Positions 29,998-39,417 are shown, counted from the first letter of the stretch. The stretch is 64,000 nt of DNA from QHXM01 sp032160705 (GCA_032160705.1 JAVHVE010000046.1:44633-108632), one strand, 5' to 3'. Notes: a model not told the origin generated them from the sequence alone. Numbers and translations: made by a program.

Positions 29998-31893
29998 TCA
30001 ATCCCTCTCTGCCAGTTCTGACCACCTGTCCAGGTCGCGTGCGAGTTGTCCTGTCAACCTCTCTCGTTCTTCGTAGAGTTGATGCACGAGGAATGCCTCA
30101 CTTGCATTGGCTGCCAGTTCCGTTTCTATTTCGGCCTGACGCCGTTCGGCTTGCTGGATGCGTGTCTCCAATTCCGCCAACTCTTTCCGCTCTTTGAAAG
30201 AGAGCTTGTGTTTGACGGTCGGAGGTTTTACCTTCTCCTGTTTCTCCACTCTGACTATTGTTTCCGTCTTGACGGTTGCGGCTTCTCTCTCCTCCTTCTG
30301 GCGAGCTTCAAGAAAAGCAGAATAATTTCCGGGGTACTGGCGCACGCGCCCCTCTCCCTCAAAGCGAAAGATATGCTCGACCGTGCGGTCAAGAAAGTAA
30401 CGATCATGGCTGACGACCACCAGGCAGCCCTGAAAACTATCCAGATAGTCTTCCAGCGTGACCATCGTTTGAATATCCAGATCGTTGGTCGGCTCATCGA
30501 GCAGCAGGACGTTCGGAGTACCCATCAGCACGCGCAGCAGATAGAGCCGTCTTCTCTCACCACCCGAAAGCTTGGCGATAGGCGCATACTGCATCGCACC
30601 CGTGAAGAGAAATTTTTCAAGCATCTGTCCCGCAGTAATCAACTTTCCATCAGCCGTTTCGATCCGCTCGGCGACCTCCCGGATATAGTCTATCACCCGC
30701 TCCGCTTCATCGAGCGCGCGGTTCTCCTGATCGTAATATCCGAAGCGAACCGTCTGGCCTCTTGAGAGCGTGCCGCCGTCTGCCGCGATACGCCCCGTGA
30801 TGATTTCCAGCAGCGTGGTCTTGCCCGCTCCGTTCGGGCCGATGACGCCGATGCGCTCACTTGGTTTCAGAATGTGGCTGAAGCCGTCGAGTAAAATACG
30901 ACCGTCGTAAGATTTCGTGATGTCGCGCAGCTCCAAAACTTTCTTGCCGATTCGGCTTGAGCTGACCGAGATGTCTAGTTCGACTCTGGCCGTCTCCTTG
31001 GGCTCAGCCATCAAGCTTTCGGCGCGATCAAGGCGAGCTTTGGACTTGCGTGTGCGCGCCTTCGCGCCGCGCCGCAGCCACTGAAGTTCACGCCGAATCA
31101 ACATCTCTCGCTTCTGTCCCTGGGCAGCGCGCGCGAGTTCCTGCTCTTCCTTCTTTTCCAAATAGTATGTGTAATTTCCCTCGAACGCCTGCACGCTGCT
31201 TCTATCAATCTCCAGGATTCGACTGGTGACGCGATCCAGAAAATAACGGTCGTGAGTCACGAGCAGGAGCGCACCGCGATAACGTCCCAGGTAGGCTTCC
31301 AACCACGTGATAGTTTCCGCATCCAGATGATTGGTCGGCTCATCCAGAATGAGTAAATCAGGATTCTCAATCAGCGCATGGGCGAGCGCGACGCGCTTGC
31401 GCTGGCCGCCTGAGAGCGTGCCCATCCGAGCCGTCGTATCGCTGATGCCGAGTCTGCTCAAGACTGCGCGAGCATTGGTCTCCAAATCCCATGCGCCCGA
31501 CACTTCCAGTTCATGCGCCAGCTCCGAGACGCGATTCAACAGCCGCTGCTCTTCTCTACCGGCAGCCGCAAGCTCCTGACATGCGCGCTCGTAATCGAGC
31601 AACAACTTCATACGGGCGTTGCTTGCGGCAAACACCGCATCGAGCACCGTTTGCTCCGCATCGAAGGGCGGATTCTGCGGCAGATAGCCAAGAGAGACGT
31701 TTTCAGCGAACACGATGCGCCCCGTGTCCGGCCTCTCTTCTCCGGCGATGAGACGAAGCAGAGTGGTCTTGCCGGAACCATTGACGCCGACGACGCCAAT
31801 GCGGTCGCTCGAATCCAGGCCGAGGCTCACGTTTTCAAATAACGGTCTGATACCGTAATTCTTACTGATTGCTTCGATGGAGAGAATATGCAT
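29998..31893 (-). CDS. ABC-F family ATPase (Uup-like)
   Basis: 631 residues with two nucleotide-binding domains and no membrane part. First: GVNGSGKTTLLRLI, signature LSGGQRKRVALAHAL, Walker B LLILDEPTNHLD. Linker region KREMLIRRELQWLRRGAKAR. Second: GPNGAGKTTLLEII, signature LSGGERRRLYLLRVL, Walker B VLLLDEPTNDLD. The C-terminal tail is a charged coiled-coil. ABC-F proteins act on ribosomes or, as Uup, in DNA/ribosome metabolism. The C-terminal coiled-coil favours Uup. Confidence 0.93.
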   Translation of the reverse strand: MHILSIEAISKNYGIRPLFENVSLGLDSSDRIGVVGVNGSGKTTLLRLIAGEERPDTGRIVFAENVSLGYLPQNPPFDAEQTVLDAVFAASNARMKLLLDYERACQELAAAGREEQRLLNRVSELAHELEVSGAWDLETNARAVLSRLGISDTTARMGTLSGGQRKRVALAHALIENPDLLILDEPTNHLDAETITWLEAYLGRYRGALLLVTHDRYFLDRVTSRILEIDRSSVQAFEGNYTYYLEKKEEQELARAAQGQKREMLIRRELQWLRRGAKARTRKSKARLDRAESLMAEPKETARVELDISVSSSRIGKKVLELRDITKSYDGRILLDGFSHILKPSERIGVIGPNGAGKTTLLEIITGRIAADGGTLSRGQTVRFGYYDQENRALDEAERVIDYIREVAERIETADGKLITAGQMLEKFLFTGAMQYAPIAKLSGGERRRLYLLRVLMGTPNVLLLDEPTNDLDIQTMVTLEDYLDSFQGCLVVVSHDRYFLDRTVEHIFRFEGEGRVRQYPGNYSAFLEARQKEEREAATVKTETIVRVEKQEKVKPPTVKHKLSFKERKELAELETRIQQAERRQAEIETELAANASEAFLVHQLYEERERLTGQLARDLDRWSELAERD

Positions 31894-32013
31894 TTAAGGG
31901 TTCGATCAGGCGATGCTTTCCTTGAAGAGATTATCACATGTCTCATGAGAAGAATTGGAGCGCAGAAAAAGTATTAAGAAGCGTGAGTTTGACATAAGAG
32001 GCTCTTGCATTCC

Positions 32014-32129
32014 CAGCCCCGGTAGGGGCGGTATATCAGTAGCCCACGGCGTCAGCCGTGGGAACAAGTGTCGAATAAATGGTTAAGCCCCGGAGGGGCG
32101 ACATAATCTATGTCGCCCCTCCGGGGCTG
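32014..32129. repeat. REP-like palindromic repeat cluster
   Basis: A diverged copy at 32014 (AGCCCCGGTAGGGGCG), a short inverted repeat GCCCACGGCGTCAGCCGTGGG, then a near-perfect palindrome 32084-32129 with AGCCCCGGAGGGGCGACAT in both orientations. Same family and same layout as 23542-23724. Fills the 300-base gap between the ABC-F gene and the peptidase. Confidence 0.85.
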
Positions 32130-32191
32130 GGTTTCACTCTCGTTTACTGTTTATATTGAACTGACGTTAAAAGGCACTGACCATTAGAAGC

Positions 32192-33487
32192 TTATTCGCC
32201 GAGCTGTGCTTCCTTCTGAGCTTCCGCCGCTGTAGGTTTGCTCAAAACGGCGCGGATGAGCGCCTCGTCCGGCCTCGCCCCGTCAACAAAGGCGAAGACG
32301 TGATAGTGATCGCGGTTCTCACGCAAGACCTCGATCCGGCCTTCATCCTTGAGCCGCGCGAGGTAGTCCATCACAAACGACTGCTCTTCCGCCGTCATAT
32401 ATTTATAGTTAATATCAAAGGCCAGCCCTGTCGAATGCGGAGGCGTCGCGATGAGCGTGGCGTTAGGATTCACTTTGCTCAAAGCGTGCTGGTATTCTTC
32501 GGGGCGTACCAGCGAAGTTATCGGCAATGGTCTATCAAACTTCTGCCGGTAGGAACTGGCAATCTCCTCCAGAACTTTCAGAGCTTCAGGGCGCAGGAAA
32601 CTGAGCATGCGGACCTTCATTTCCTGGCGCGCGTGTGCGTCCCTGATGTCATACGTACGACCTGAAAAACTCCTGGCCAGACTCTCCAGAGATTCATAAT
32701 CCTTGAAAAGCTGCTGCCGTCTTTCAATATCACCGTAGGAGCGGTCGAGCATCTCTTGACGCTCCCGTTCGCCTTTCAGCGCCTTCTCCTTCTCATTGAT
32801 TTGAGCTTGCAGCCTGGCGCGCGAGGAACGCTCCCGTTTGCTTAGCGAATTGATTTCCCGCTTGAACCCGGCGATTTCGTTTTCAAGATTTGCGCGCGCC
32901 TCTGTCATGCGGGCGTATTCCTGCGCCAGCTCCGTTTCGTCGTAAAGAGTAATCCTCTTGCCGTTTTGATAACGTGTGAATGGCTCTTTATCGGCGCTCC
33001 CGCCAACACCGAAGAGAATGTAGTTTTGGCTAACACTTTGAAGCTCGACCATCTCGCCACTCTGAATCATGGCGGCGAGATCAACAAAATCTTGCGGGGT
33101 CTTAAAGCGGTGCTCCCGCCACTCCGCGACCTGGACGGCGAGAAAGCGGCGCGTATCGCTGTAATGCCGGAGTTGCTGCGGGATGTCCACTTTGGCCTGC
33201 TTGCCGACGGGCGCGCCTCGATCCTCCTTGACCTTGAGCACGGCCTGCGTCCACGAGCCGACCTCGGCGGCCTGAGCCGTTGCAGCAGCGGGCATATAAG
33301 TGACAAGGCTCAGCCGCCCGCGCTGTTTCAAACCGGGCAGGAGGAGCAAGGCCACCACCGTGATGATAGTAAGAATAGCTGCGGCCAGAAGTGCGCGTTT
33401 GGGTTCTTTTTCTTTCACCGCTGGTTCTCCGTAAAAAGAAAATAGCCTGAACTGAGGCGGGCTACCGGCAGCGACCGGCCTCGTCAA
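32192..33487 (-). CDS. Membrane-anchored M15-like peptidase / DUF5715-type protein
   Basis: 431 residues. One membrane segment near residues 30-50 (ALLAAAILTIITVVALLLLPG), a periplasmic coiled-coil region (ENEIAGFKREINSLSKRERSS), then a C-terminal domain with HSTGLAFDI and DHYHVF. These match the H(x6)D and HxH zinc pattern of the M15 D-Ala-D-Ala peptidases. A plausible role is peptidoglycan trimming. The first 20 residues may be unused if translation starts downstream. Confidence 0.65.
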   Translation of the reverse strand: MTRPVAAGSPPQFRLFSFYGEPAVKEKEPKRALLAAAILTIITVVALLLLPGLKQRGRLSLVTYMPAAATAQAAEVGSWTQAVLKVKEDRGAPVGKQAKVDIPQQLRHYSDTRRFLAVQVAEWREHRFKTPQDFVDLAAMIQSGEMVELQSVSQNYILFGVGGSADKEPFTRYQNGKRITLYDETELAQEYARMTEARANLENEIAGFKREINSLSKRERSSRARLQAQINEKEKALKGERERQEMLDRSYGDIERRQQLFKDYESLESLARSFSGRTYDIRDAHARQEMKVRMLSFLRPEALKVLEEIASSYRQKFDRPLPITSLVRPEEYQHALSKVNPNATLIATPPHSTGLAFDINYKYMTAEEQSFVMDYLARLKDEGRIEVLRENRDHYHVFAFVDGARPDEALIRAVLSKPTAAEAQKEAQLGE

Positions 33488-33607
33488 GCTTGTCAGCCTC
33501 TATGATGATATTTGGCGGCGAAAAGTACGCTCTGGAGAAGGAAAAAAGTGAGGCTAACGAGACACGTTCTCGGATCGTAATAATCCTGTTCTATTCGGAT
33601 GTTTTTA

Positions 33608-34015
33608 TCAATCTCCGGGTGATTTCACCTTTACTCGTTGCGTAAATCTCTCTAGATGAATCGGGGCACGGACATGTCTGCCTTCCCCGATCTTCTCAAT
33701 CCCATCGTGCGCCTCGACGCTGAAAGTCACAGTGTTCGCATCCATAGAAATAACCTCCGCTCTGGCCGTGACGGTGAGCCCGACCGGCGTGGCGGCCAGA
33801 TGTTTGATGTCAACCACGACGCCTACCGAAACCCAGCCTTCAGGAAGATATTCCTGGATGGCAGCCGCCGCTGCGACCTCCATCAAATAGATCATCAGGG
33901 GCGTGCCGTAGACTTCCGGCATGTCCGGGTGAAAGTGCGCCACAGTCAACTCACGGGTCACGATCACGGACTTAGAGGCTGAAGCGCCGATAGGAATGCG
34001 ATCCGTTGTTTTCAT
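33608..34015 (-). CDS. FlK-like thioesterase (hotdog fold)
   Basis: About 135 residues from ATG 34015; the frame extends to 34042, and the ribosome site is weak for either. Hotdog-fold pattern: VAHFHPDMPEVYGTPLMIYLMEVAAAAAIQEYL, VVVDIKHLAATPVGLTVTARAEV and FSVEAHDGIEKIGEGRHVR. This fits the fluoroacetyl-CoA thioesterase (FlK)-like group, which hydrolyses small acyl-CoAs. The substrate here is unknown. Confidence 0.8.
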   Translation of the reverse strand: MKTTDRIPIGASASKSVIVTRELTVAHFHPDMPEVYGTPLMIYLMEVAAAAAIQEYLPEGWVSVGVVVDIKHLAATPVGLTVTARAEVISMDANTVTFSVEAHDGIEKIGEGRHVRAPIHLERFTQRVKVKSPGD

Positions 34016-34139
34016 ATTAAGGGGGTCAACCCCTAACCTCATGACTGCAATTATATCTTATCGAACAGGTGCTGCTAGTGCCCTTCCATAGTTCATTATC
34101 AACTATCTTCGCCAACCCGTGACAATAAGTTCGAGCATA

Positions 34140-34391
34140 TTCTCCCCCGGAGGCTGTCTATTCGTAATACCACATCCTATTGCGCGAAATTCGATTTATG
34201 TTTATGATGCGGGCCCGTTAGGCAGAGTCTGAGCCTCCCACTAGCAGCATCTAACCGGTGGAAACTCCCAAGTAACGAGTTTGGCTTTCAGCCACGCAAG
34301 ACGCGTGGTGATATTAGTATCGCCCGATGACCCTTAACGGTTCTATGTCATCCACATAGACCGAACCCCCAACCCCACAGGAGAAACTAAA
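34140..34391 (+). promoter_or_regulatory. Long leader with successive hairpins, possible structured RNA
   Basis: A 350-base gap precedes the propeller gene. Within it are hairpins AAACTC...GAGTTT, GGCTTTCAGCC, CCACGCAAGACGCGTGG and GGTTCTATGT...ACATAGACCGAACC, the last ending some 25 bases before the AGGAG site of 34392. No known riboswitch core (TPP, cobalamin, c-di-GMP) can be recognised. Confidence 0.3.
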
Positions 34392-35954
34392 ATGAAACAG
34401 GTCATAAGTAAGGTTCGAGCATGGAGGAAATTTGCACATGGCGCGTTTGCTCTTCTAATAGCAGTTACCGCGATGCTCCTTGCGACGCCCACGGGACAAG
34501 CCCAGACCGTCCTGAGCAGAACGCGCCTCGGCAACAGCACGGAGGACATCACCTACGTTACTGGCGGCATCTATAAAGACTACCTGGCCGTCGTGGACGG
34601 GATTGAGGTTTACGGTGCGCCCGGCAAGGGCAAAGCTAAAGCAAGTGACGCGGTCGTCAAGTTGTTTGACCTGCCCTCGAACGTGTTAGATATAGCCCCT
34701 CGCGGCATAGCTTACATAGGCTCCGAAGATCTCTTCGCTTTTAACGACCCCACTCAGAACACAAAACTGTTCCTCTGCGATGCGACCGGCAAGTATCGCG
34801 GAACCCGCACCATCAAATATCTGAATAATTTTGTGCCGGGACATATTGAAGGAATGGTCTACCTCCCCAAGTCTTCTTCCTTCTTTCCCGATCACCTGAT
34901 TATGGTCGCAATGAATTTTAACGACCTGGCCCCGTCGCGCCTGGAGATTATGCGCCCCGACGGTCAGGCGGTCGCAGAGATTATCCCTGAAGGGCAACCT
35001 TCGGACGGCAATTTCATACTCGGCGTCGCGTACCAATCATCCAATCGTCTGGTTGTCTCTTACTCGGATCTGACGATGAAGGTGATTGACTTTAACGGAC
35101 ATGTGCTCTTAAGCCCGGCGCTGCCTGCCGGGGTTAATGGGTTTGAAGCACTCGTCGAGACGGGCGACGGCAGCATTGCAGCGGCAGGTCATGATGAAGG
35201 TACGATCTTCTATTATGATAAAGACTTTAACCGTGTTCCGCAGAACGACCGCCCCTACAACCTGGGTATCGGTGTGAGCCAGGCAATCGGCCTGGCCTGG
35301 AATACGGACACTAACGAGCACGTCATCGCGCGCCAGAACCCGGGCAAGATATTCACCGTGCCGACAACACTCACAACCGCTACGGAGTTCGCAAACCCGA
35401 CCAATGATGGCGCGGTGACTTTGCGAAGAATGACATATCTACCCGCTGAGCACCTCACGGCTGTTGTGGACGCAGGCCAGAGAACGCTCCTGCTTTACAA
35501 TAGTAGCGGGGTGTTGGCGGAAACAATAAACTTGCAAATGAATGGTTTCGGCGCGCCGTTCGCGGTCGCCTACATCCCCAGCACAAATCAGTTCGCCGTG
35601 AAATACAATGGCATCGCCTCAGATCTATCACACCGACACAAACTGCACATCCTCTCGCGTACCGGCCAGTTCGTCCGCACCATTGATCTGGGTATCGGCA
35701 CCTTGAATGTTACGTCGGTAGCCTTTTTCAATCCGGCACATCCAAGCGGCGGCCAGTTTCTTATCATCGCCGCGCCGAGTCGCGTCATGCTCACGGATTT
35801 CAACGGTAACCTGCTTCGAGAATTCAACAGCCGCGTGAAGTTGGGTGTCATCAACCCGAACGACGTTTCCACCATCACAACCGGACCGCAGGCGGGTGCG
35901 TTTGGGATGCTTGATAGTGAGAACAGCTCGCTCGTAGTCTTCACGTTGGACTAA
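34392..35954 (+). CDS. Secreted beta-propeller-like protein of unknown function
   Basis: 520 residues with a long signal peptide (FAHGAFALLIAVTAMLLATPTGQAQ). The mature protein is beta-rich with repeated units such as YLPKSSSFFPDHLIMVAM and YLPAEHLTAVVDAGQRTLLLYN, like six or more propeller blades. No catalytic motif seen. AGGAG lies upstream of the ATG. It is a single plus-strand gene that ends just before the terminator-like hairpin. Confidence 0.75.
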   Translation: MKQVISKVRAWRKFAHGAFALLIAVTAMLLATPTGQAQTVLSRTRLGNSTEDITYVTGGIYKDYLAVVDGIEVYGAPGKGKAKASDAVVKLFDLPSNVLDIAPRGIAYIGSEDLFAFNDPTQNTKLFLCDATGKYRGTRTIKYLNNFVPGHIEGMVYLPKSSSFFPDHLIMVAMNFNDLAPSRLEIMRPDGQAVAEIIPEGQPSDGNFILGVAYQSSNRLVVSYSDLTMKVIDFNGHVLLSPALPAGVNGFEALVETGDGSIAAAGHDEGTIFYYDKDFNRVPQNDRPYNLGIGVSQAIGLAWNTDTNEHVIARQNPGKIFTVPTTLTTATEFANPTNDGAVTLRRMTYLPAEHLTAVVDAGQRTLLLYNSSGVLAETINLQMNGFGAPFAVAYIPSTNQFAVKYNGIASDLSHRHKLHILSRTGQFVRTIDLGIGTLNVTSVAFFNPAHPSGGQFLIIAAPSRVMLTDFNGNLLREFNSRVKLGVINPNDVSTITTGPQAGAFGMLDSENSSLVVFTLD

Positions 35955-36050
35955 ATAATTCGAGCTGTCTCCTGAAAGGAGGGGTCTCTCTGAAACGGAG
36001 AAGCTCGAAAAGATACTTTTCAAACGTGCGTGATACAACAAGTGACCCAA

Positions 36051-36088
36051 ATAAGTTAGGGGTGGCTCTTGAGCCGCCCCTAACTTAT
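36051..36088. terminator. Hairpin ATAAGTTAGGGGTGGCTC...GAGCCGCCCCTAACTTAT
   Basis: Two 18-base arms flank a TT loop. A nearly identical hairpin lies at 55819-55850, again beside a tRNA-Ala fragment. On the minus strand it follows the CCA end of the fragment, so it is plausibly the transcription terminator of the original tRNA-Ala gene. Confidence 0.7.
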
Positions 36089-36089
36089 T

Positions 36090-36225
36090 AGAAGCGATCT
36101 CATAAATAGAAACGCATCACAGCGAAACCACGAAATGACACGAAAGAGCACTAAAATTTGTTTCGTGCCGTTTCGTGTTATTTCGTGGTTCATGTTTTTT
36201 AGCTTTTATGAGATGCGCTCTAAAT
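36090..36225. repeat. MITE-like inverted repeat (TTTCGTG units)
   Basis: Outer ends GCGATCTCATAAATAG and TTTATGAGATGCGCTC are imperfect inverted repeats. Inside are AACCACGAAATGACACGAAA and its complement TTTCGTGTTATTTCGTGGTT, again with 7-base-like units. It separates the hairpin at 36051 from the tRNA fragment at 36230, whereas the equivalent hairpin and fragment at 55819 are almost adjacent; this suggests insertion after duplication. Confidence 0.65.
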
Positions 36226-36229
36226 CTAT

Positions 36230-36274
36230 TGGTGGAGCCGAGGGGGATCGAACCCCTGACCTCACGACTGCCAG
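36230..36274 (-). pseudogene. tRNA-Ala(GGC) 3' fragment, probable attachment site
   Basis: On the minus strand this reads CTGGCAG (anticodon loop, GGC), an anticodon stem half, a T arm (AGGGG TTCGATC CCCCT), then the acceptor strand CGGCTCC and ACCA; the T opposite position 3 fits the G3-U70 of tRNA-Ala. There is no 5' half next to it. The same 45 bases recur at 55863, and the flanks match over about 60 bases. This is the usual form of a tyrosine-integrase att site. On the plus strand it produces the well-known spurious GAEGDRTPD peptide. Confidence 0.8.
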
Positions 36275-36457
36275 CCACTTTTATCCATCTTCTAATGAGT
36301 ATTGTCGAGTTGTTTTGAGTGCTATTGAGTGCGGTTTTGTTAAGCTTTCACGGAAGCCCGAGTTTCACTCCGCACTGCTGAGTATTCTTGAATTTGGCTG
36401 AGTTGGCACACCATTTGGCAGACATCGGTGAACCAAAAGCTCTTGGGCATATTGCGT

Positions 36458-37237
36458 TCATAAGAATATTCGCTGTTTGCGTGTGCCCATCTTCCACCTG
36501 AAGATCAGTATGGAAATAATCATAAAAGCGCTGCCATACAGCAGACTTCCAATCAATGAGTTCATGATCGAATATGCGGTGAAGGCGGTGACCATACTCA
36601 TTTGCGAGGGGTAGAAGGCGGGCAAATAGCGAATGATTGATGTGTGTTGGGCATCGGCGTAGAAGGTCGGATTTTGCAGCCATCCAACATCTATTTGTGT
36701 TAGAAGTACGATGAAGAGCATCCCTTCCAACTCGCGCTTGCAGAGCGCGCCGATGAGCAAGCCGTAACACCCGTAGACAAACCCGCCCAGGGCGAAGGCC
36801 ATCACAACCATCAAGAATCTCTCAGGGCGAAAGAAAAGCGACAGCATAGCGGCCACGAACAATGAGATTAGAACAATCACACACAGGAGTACGGCGAGTT
36901 TGGAGATGATTAGCTCCATCGGCCAGTAACCGCAGAGAATCAATCTACGGTTCGCTTCAGTCTGTTTTTGAATCAGATTCATGGCGAGAAAAGCGACGAT
37001 AAAGCCGACCGCCGCCAGGCCTATAAAAACGAGCGATTCATAGCGCATACTGATTTCAATCACTGGCTCGCCTGAAACAGAGGGGAGCTTGAAAGGTATC
37101 ATGCGATGAGGAGTTGTTAAGCTAATCAGTATGTAAAAAAGGGTCGGGATTAAGAATATGAGAATGATGGCCATACGGCTGCGCAGCAATTCTCTCATGG
37201 TCATTACCCAGCCGGTTTTGAGGTATCTCAGGCGCAC
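36458..37237 (-). CDS. ABC-2-type transport permease
   Basis: 259 residues with about six membrane helices and a periplasmic loop after the first. The start is GTG 37237, overlapping the ATPase by 10 bases. It pairs with that ATPase as a probable exporter of the product of the biosynthetic cluster. The last gene of the minus-strand cluster; a 180-base gap separates it from the tRNA fragment. Confidence 0.85.
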   Translation of the reverse strand: MRLRYLKTGWVMTMRELLRSRMAIILIFLIPTLFYILISLTTPHRMIPFKLPSVSGEPVIEISMRYESLVFIGLAAVGFIVAFLAMNLIQKQTEANRRLILCGYWPMELIISKLAVLLCVIVLISLFVAAMLSLFFRPERFLMVVMAFALGGFVYGCYGLLIGALCKRELEGMLFIVLLTQIDVGWLQNPTFYADAQHTSIIRYLPAFYPSQMSMVTAFTAYSIMNSLIGSLLYGSAFMIISILIFRWKMGTRKQRIFL

Positions 37238-37869
37238 TCTATGACACCATCTTTCAACTCGTAAATCCGGTCGAACTTCTCACGGTCATAAATAAAATGT
37301 GAGACGATGAGGATGCTTTTCCCTGCGGAGCGCAATCCTTCGGTCAGTTCCCAGAAATGCAGGTATGTCTCCCAGTCGAAACCCGCGAAAGGTTCGTCAA
37401 GAATGAGCATGTCGGGCGCGTGCAGGAGCGCTAGCGAGAGGTTTAGTTTCTGCTTTGTGCCCCCGCTCAGTGTCGAGACGAGGGCATTCTCATACTGCTT
37501 GAACTTGAAATACTCAAGCCATACGTCCTTCTCTTTTTTCCAATCGCCACCGTCCTCTTTATTTCTCTCAAGTCCATAAGCGCTGGCAAAGTAATGGAAG
37601 TTCTCTTTGACCGTAAGCGTTTCGAAGACTAAAGAATCCTGCGGGCAATAACCAACACGGCCATTCGTGGTCACATTGCCTGAATCGGCCACCGTCAGAC
37701 CGACGAGGATTTTCAGCAGCGTGCTTTTGCCTGCGCCATTTTCTCCGACAATCGCACTCAACTCACCACGGCGCATTAAAAGGGACACGCCGTTTAGAAC
37801 GCTGCGTCGGCCAAACGACTTAACGATATCCTGTACCTTCAGGATTGGCTTTGTGCTCGCGGCCATCAA
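37228..37869 (-). CDS. ABC transporter ATPase
   Basis: 213 residues, a single nucleotide-binding domain: Walker A GENGAGKSTLLKIL, Q-loop CPQDS, signature LSGGTKQKLNL, Walker B MLILDEPFAGFD, switch His in IVSHF. Its 3' end overlaps the permease start. The family exports lipids, polysaccharides or antibiotics. Located downstream of halogenase and polyketide-type genes, so resistance or export of that product is likely. Confidence 0.92.
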   Translation of the reverse strand: MMAASTKPILKVQDIVKSFGRRSVLNGVSLLMRRGELSAIVGENGAGKSTLLKILVGLTVADSGNVTTNGRVGYCPQDSLVFETLTVKENFHYFASAYGLERNKEDGGDWKKEKDVWLEYFKFKQYENALVSTLSGGTKQKLNLSLALLHAPDMLILDEPFAGFDWETYLHFWELTEGLRSAGKSILIVSHFIYDREKFDRIYELKDGVIECA

Positions 37870-37986
37870 TGCGCTCCTAGCGATGTGCTGACCTCATTCC
37901 AGTGCCTATTCCAGATGATAGCAGAGCATACACCTGATCGTCGCTAATGCATTTTCGGGAAAATAAAGAAGCACAGTCTCTAAGAC

Positions 37987-39411
37987 TTAGGTCGCCTCGT
38001 TTGGACAAAAGGTGGCATGAAACCCCAGGTGAATCGGGCGCTTGAGCCAGAGAGTCGAGACTGGCCCGCGTGCTACGTCAGCAGCATCAAAGATCAGGAA
38101 GGCACTCTTCAATCGCTTGGCGTCGAATAATTGACAGATAATAACGCCATCGGAGTGATGAAATGGATTTGCTATGAATATGGGTTCCCCTCCTAAATAA
38201 TGGTTCGGAGGTGCGTGATAGATTTCATGCGCGTTAGGATGTGACCAACGAGCATGTACAATTTCGTCGAAGAACTTGCGTCCCCGCTTGCCCGTATTTG
38301 AGATGCCCAGCATCCAGAAATCATCATAAGCTCGCGCCAACAGTCTGGGATCGAGAGACGGAAAATCGGGCGCTAGGCGATAGTTCAACTCGCGCCGCTC
38401 AACTAACTCACTGCTCTTCAAGTTAATCACGAATCGCACGGGCTGACCCTCGCTGACCTCTGTAAAGATTTCCGGTATGAGGTACTCACCGTAAACGGGT
38501 CTTTCCAGTTCCAGCACGTCAATTATCAGATAGTTGCCTTCTTCAAAACAGTTAATCAGGTGGAGACAGTAGTGCGAGCCTACGGAAACAGACGCGACCT
38601 GCTTGCCCGTTTCGCGCGACGCGATCAGAAAGCCGCTGCCGCGCTCTGGTTGCCACTCCAGAGATTCAAGGAGCGTGCGCCCGCCACGAACAAACGCGCC
38701 CGTGTCCAGAATATACGGACTTAAATAGAAGACCAGGTGGTTTTGACTGAGGCCGAAGTCGTGAACCGAGCAGGCGTAAGGTAGCGGCGCGCGCTGGCGG
38801 TAAATCAAGTGAGCACTTTGCGCGTCAAAGCGGTAGATATTTAACAATGGCTCTGCGGAAAATGAGACTCCGAAGTTGAACATCTCGCCCGTCTGGCTGT
38901 CGAACTTCGGATGCGCGGCAAACGGTGTGAGGTCATTCAACGCGCCGCCGAAGTTGAATTCGCGGCGCGTCTCAAGCGTTACGGGGTCAATCTCCAGAGG
39001 CAAGCCCTGTTCGCCGAAGGCCAGCAGCGTCTCTCCGAAGCGATAGATGCTGACGTTGACTGGCGATTCAAGCGCGAGACGACGCTTTAAGCTGTCACCC
39101 TCGAAAGCCGTGCCAAATGTGCGAAAAAGAGGGCGTCCTGCTTTTTCTTCGGCCTTGAGCTTGGCGCTTCGCACGAAACGGTTCGTGAAACGCACGCGCC
39201 CCGCTTCAAAGCGTAAGGCGCAAATCATTCCGTCCCCGTCCAGCCAGTGGCGATAACGAAACTCTCGGCGAGAGAAACGCGCGGGGCCGTTCAGATAATA
39301 CGTCCCGTGAATGAAGTCAGGCACGCGCCCTTCAATCTCTTCTACGTCGTAAGACTCCTCAACGGCTTCCAGAGAAAATGCTCTCTCGATTAAAGGCGCG
39401 TAATCTTTCAA
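37987..39411 (-). CDS. Carotenoid oxygenase family protein (RPE65/CCD-like)
   Basis: 474 residues from TTG 39411 (no better start). The seven-bladed propeller pattern YLNGPARFSRREFRYRHWLDGDGMI and the four conserved iron-binding histidines in FAAHPKF, YACSVHDFG, VGSHYCLHLINC and HLGFHATFCP are visible. These enzymes split C=C bonds in carotenoids, stilbenes or related polyenes. It begins 6 bases after the halogenase-like gene, so it shares a transcript with it. In a cluster that makes a polyene or isoprenoid chain, it could cleave that chain. Confidence 0.9.
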   Translation of the reverse strand: MKDYAPLIERAFSLEAVEESYDVEEIEGRVPDFIHGTYYLNGPARFSRREFRYRHWLDGDGMICALRFEAGRVRFTNRFVRSAKLKAEEKAGRPLFRTFGTAFEGDSLKRRLALESPVNVSIYRFGETLLAFGEQGLPLEIDPVTLETRREFNFGGALNDLTPFAAHPKFDSQTGEMFNFGVSFSAEPLLNIYRFDAQSAHLIYRQRAPLPYACSVHDFGLSQNHLVFYLSPYILDTGAFVRGGRTLLESLEWQPERGSGFLIASRETGKQVASVSVGSHYCLHLINCFEEGNYLIIDVLELERPVYGEYLIPEIFTEVSEGQPVRFVINLKSSELVERRELNYRLAPDFPSLDPRLLARAYDDFWMLGISNTGKRGRKFFDEIVHARWSHPNAHEIYHAPPNHYLGGEPIFIANPFHHSDGVIICQLFDAKRLKSAFLIFDAADVARGPVSTLWLKRPIHLGFHATFCPNEAT

Positions 39412-39417
39412 AGGGAT

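Noticed and set aside
36230..36274. Complete tRNA gene
   Set aside because: Only the 3' half is present; the 5' acceptor strand, D arm and anticodon stem 5' half are absent, likewise at 55863.
36135..36401. Plus-strand ORF containing GGAEGDRTPDL
   Set aside because: This peptide arises from translating the antisense strand of a tRNA 3' end; it is a well-known spurious call.
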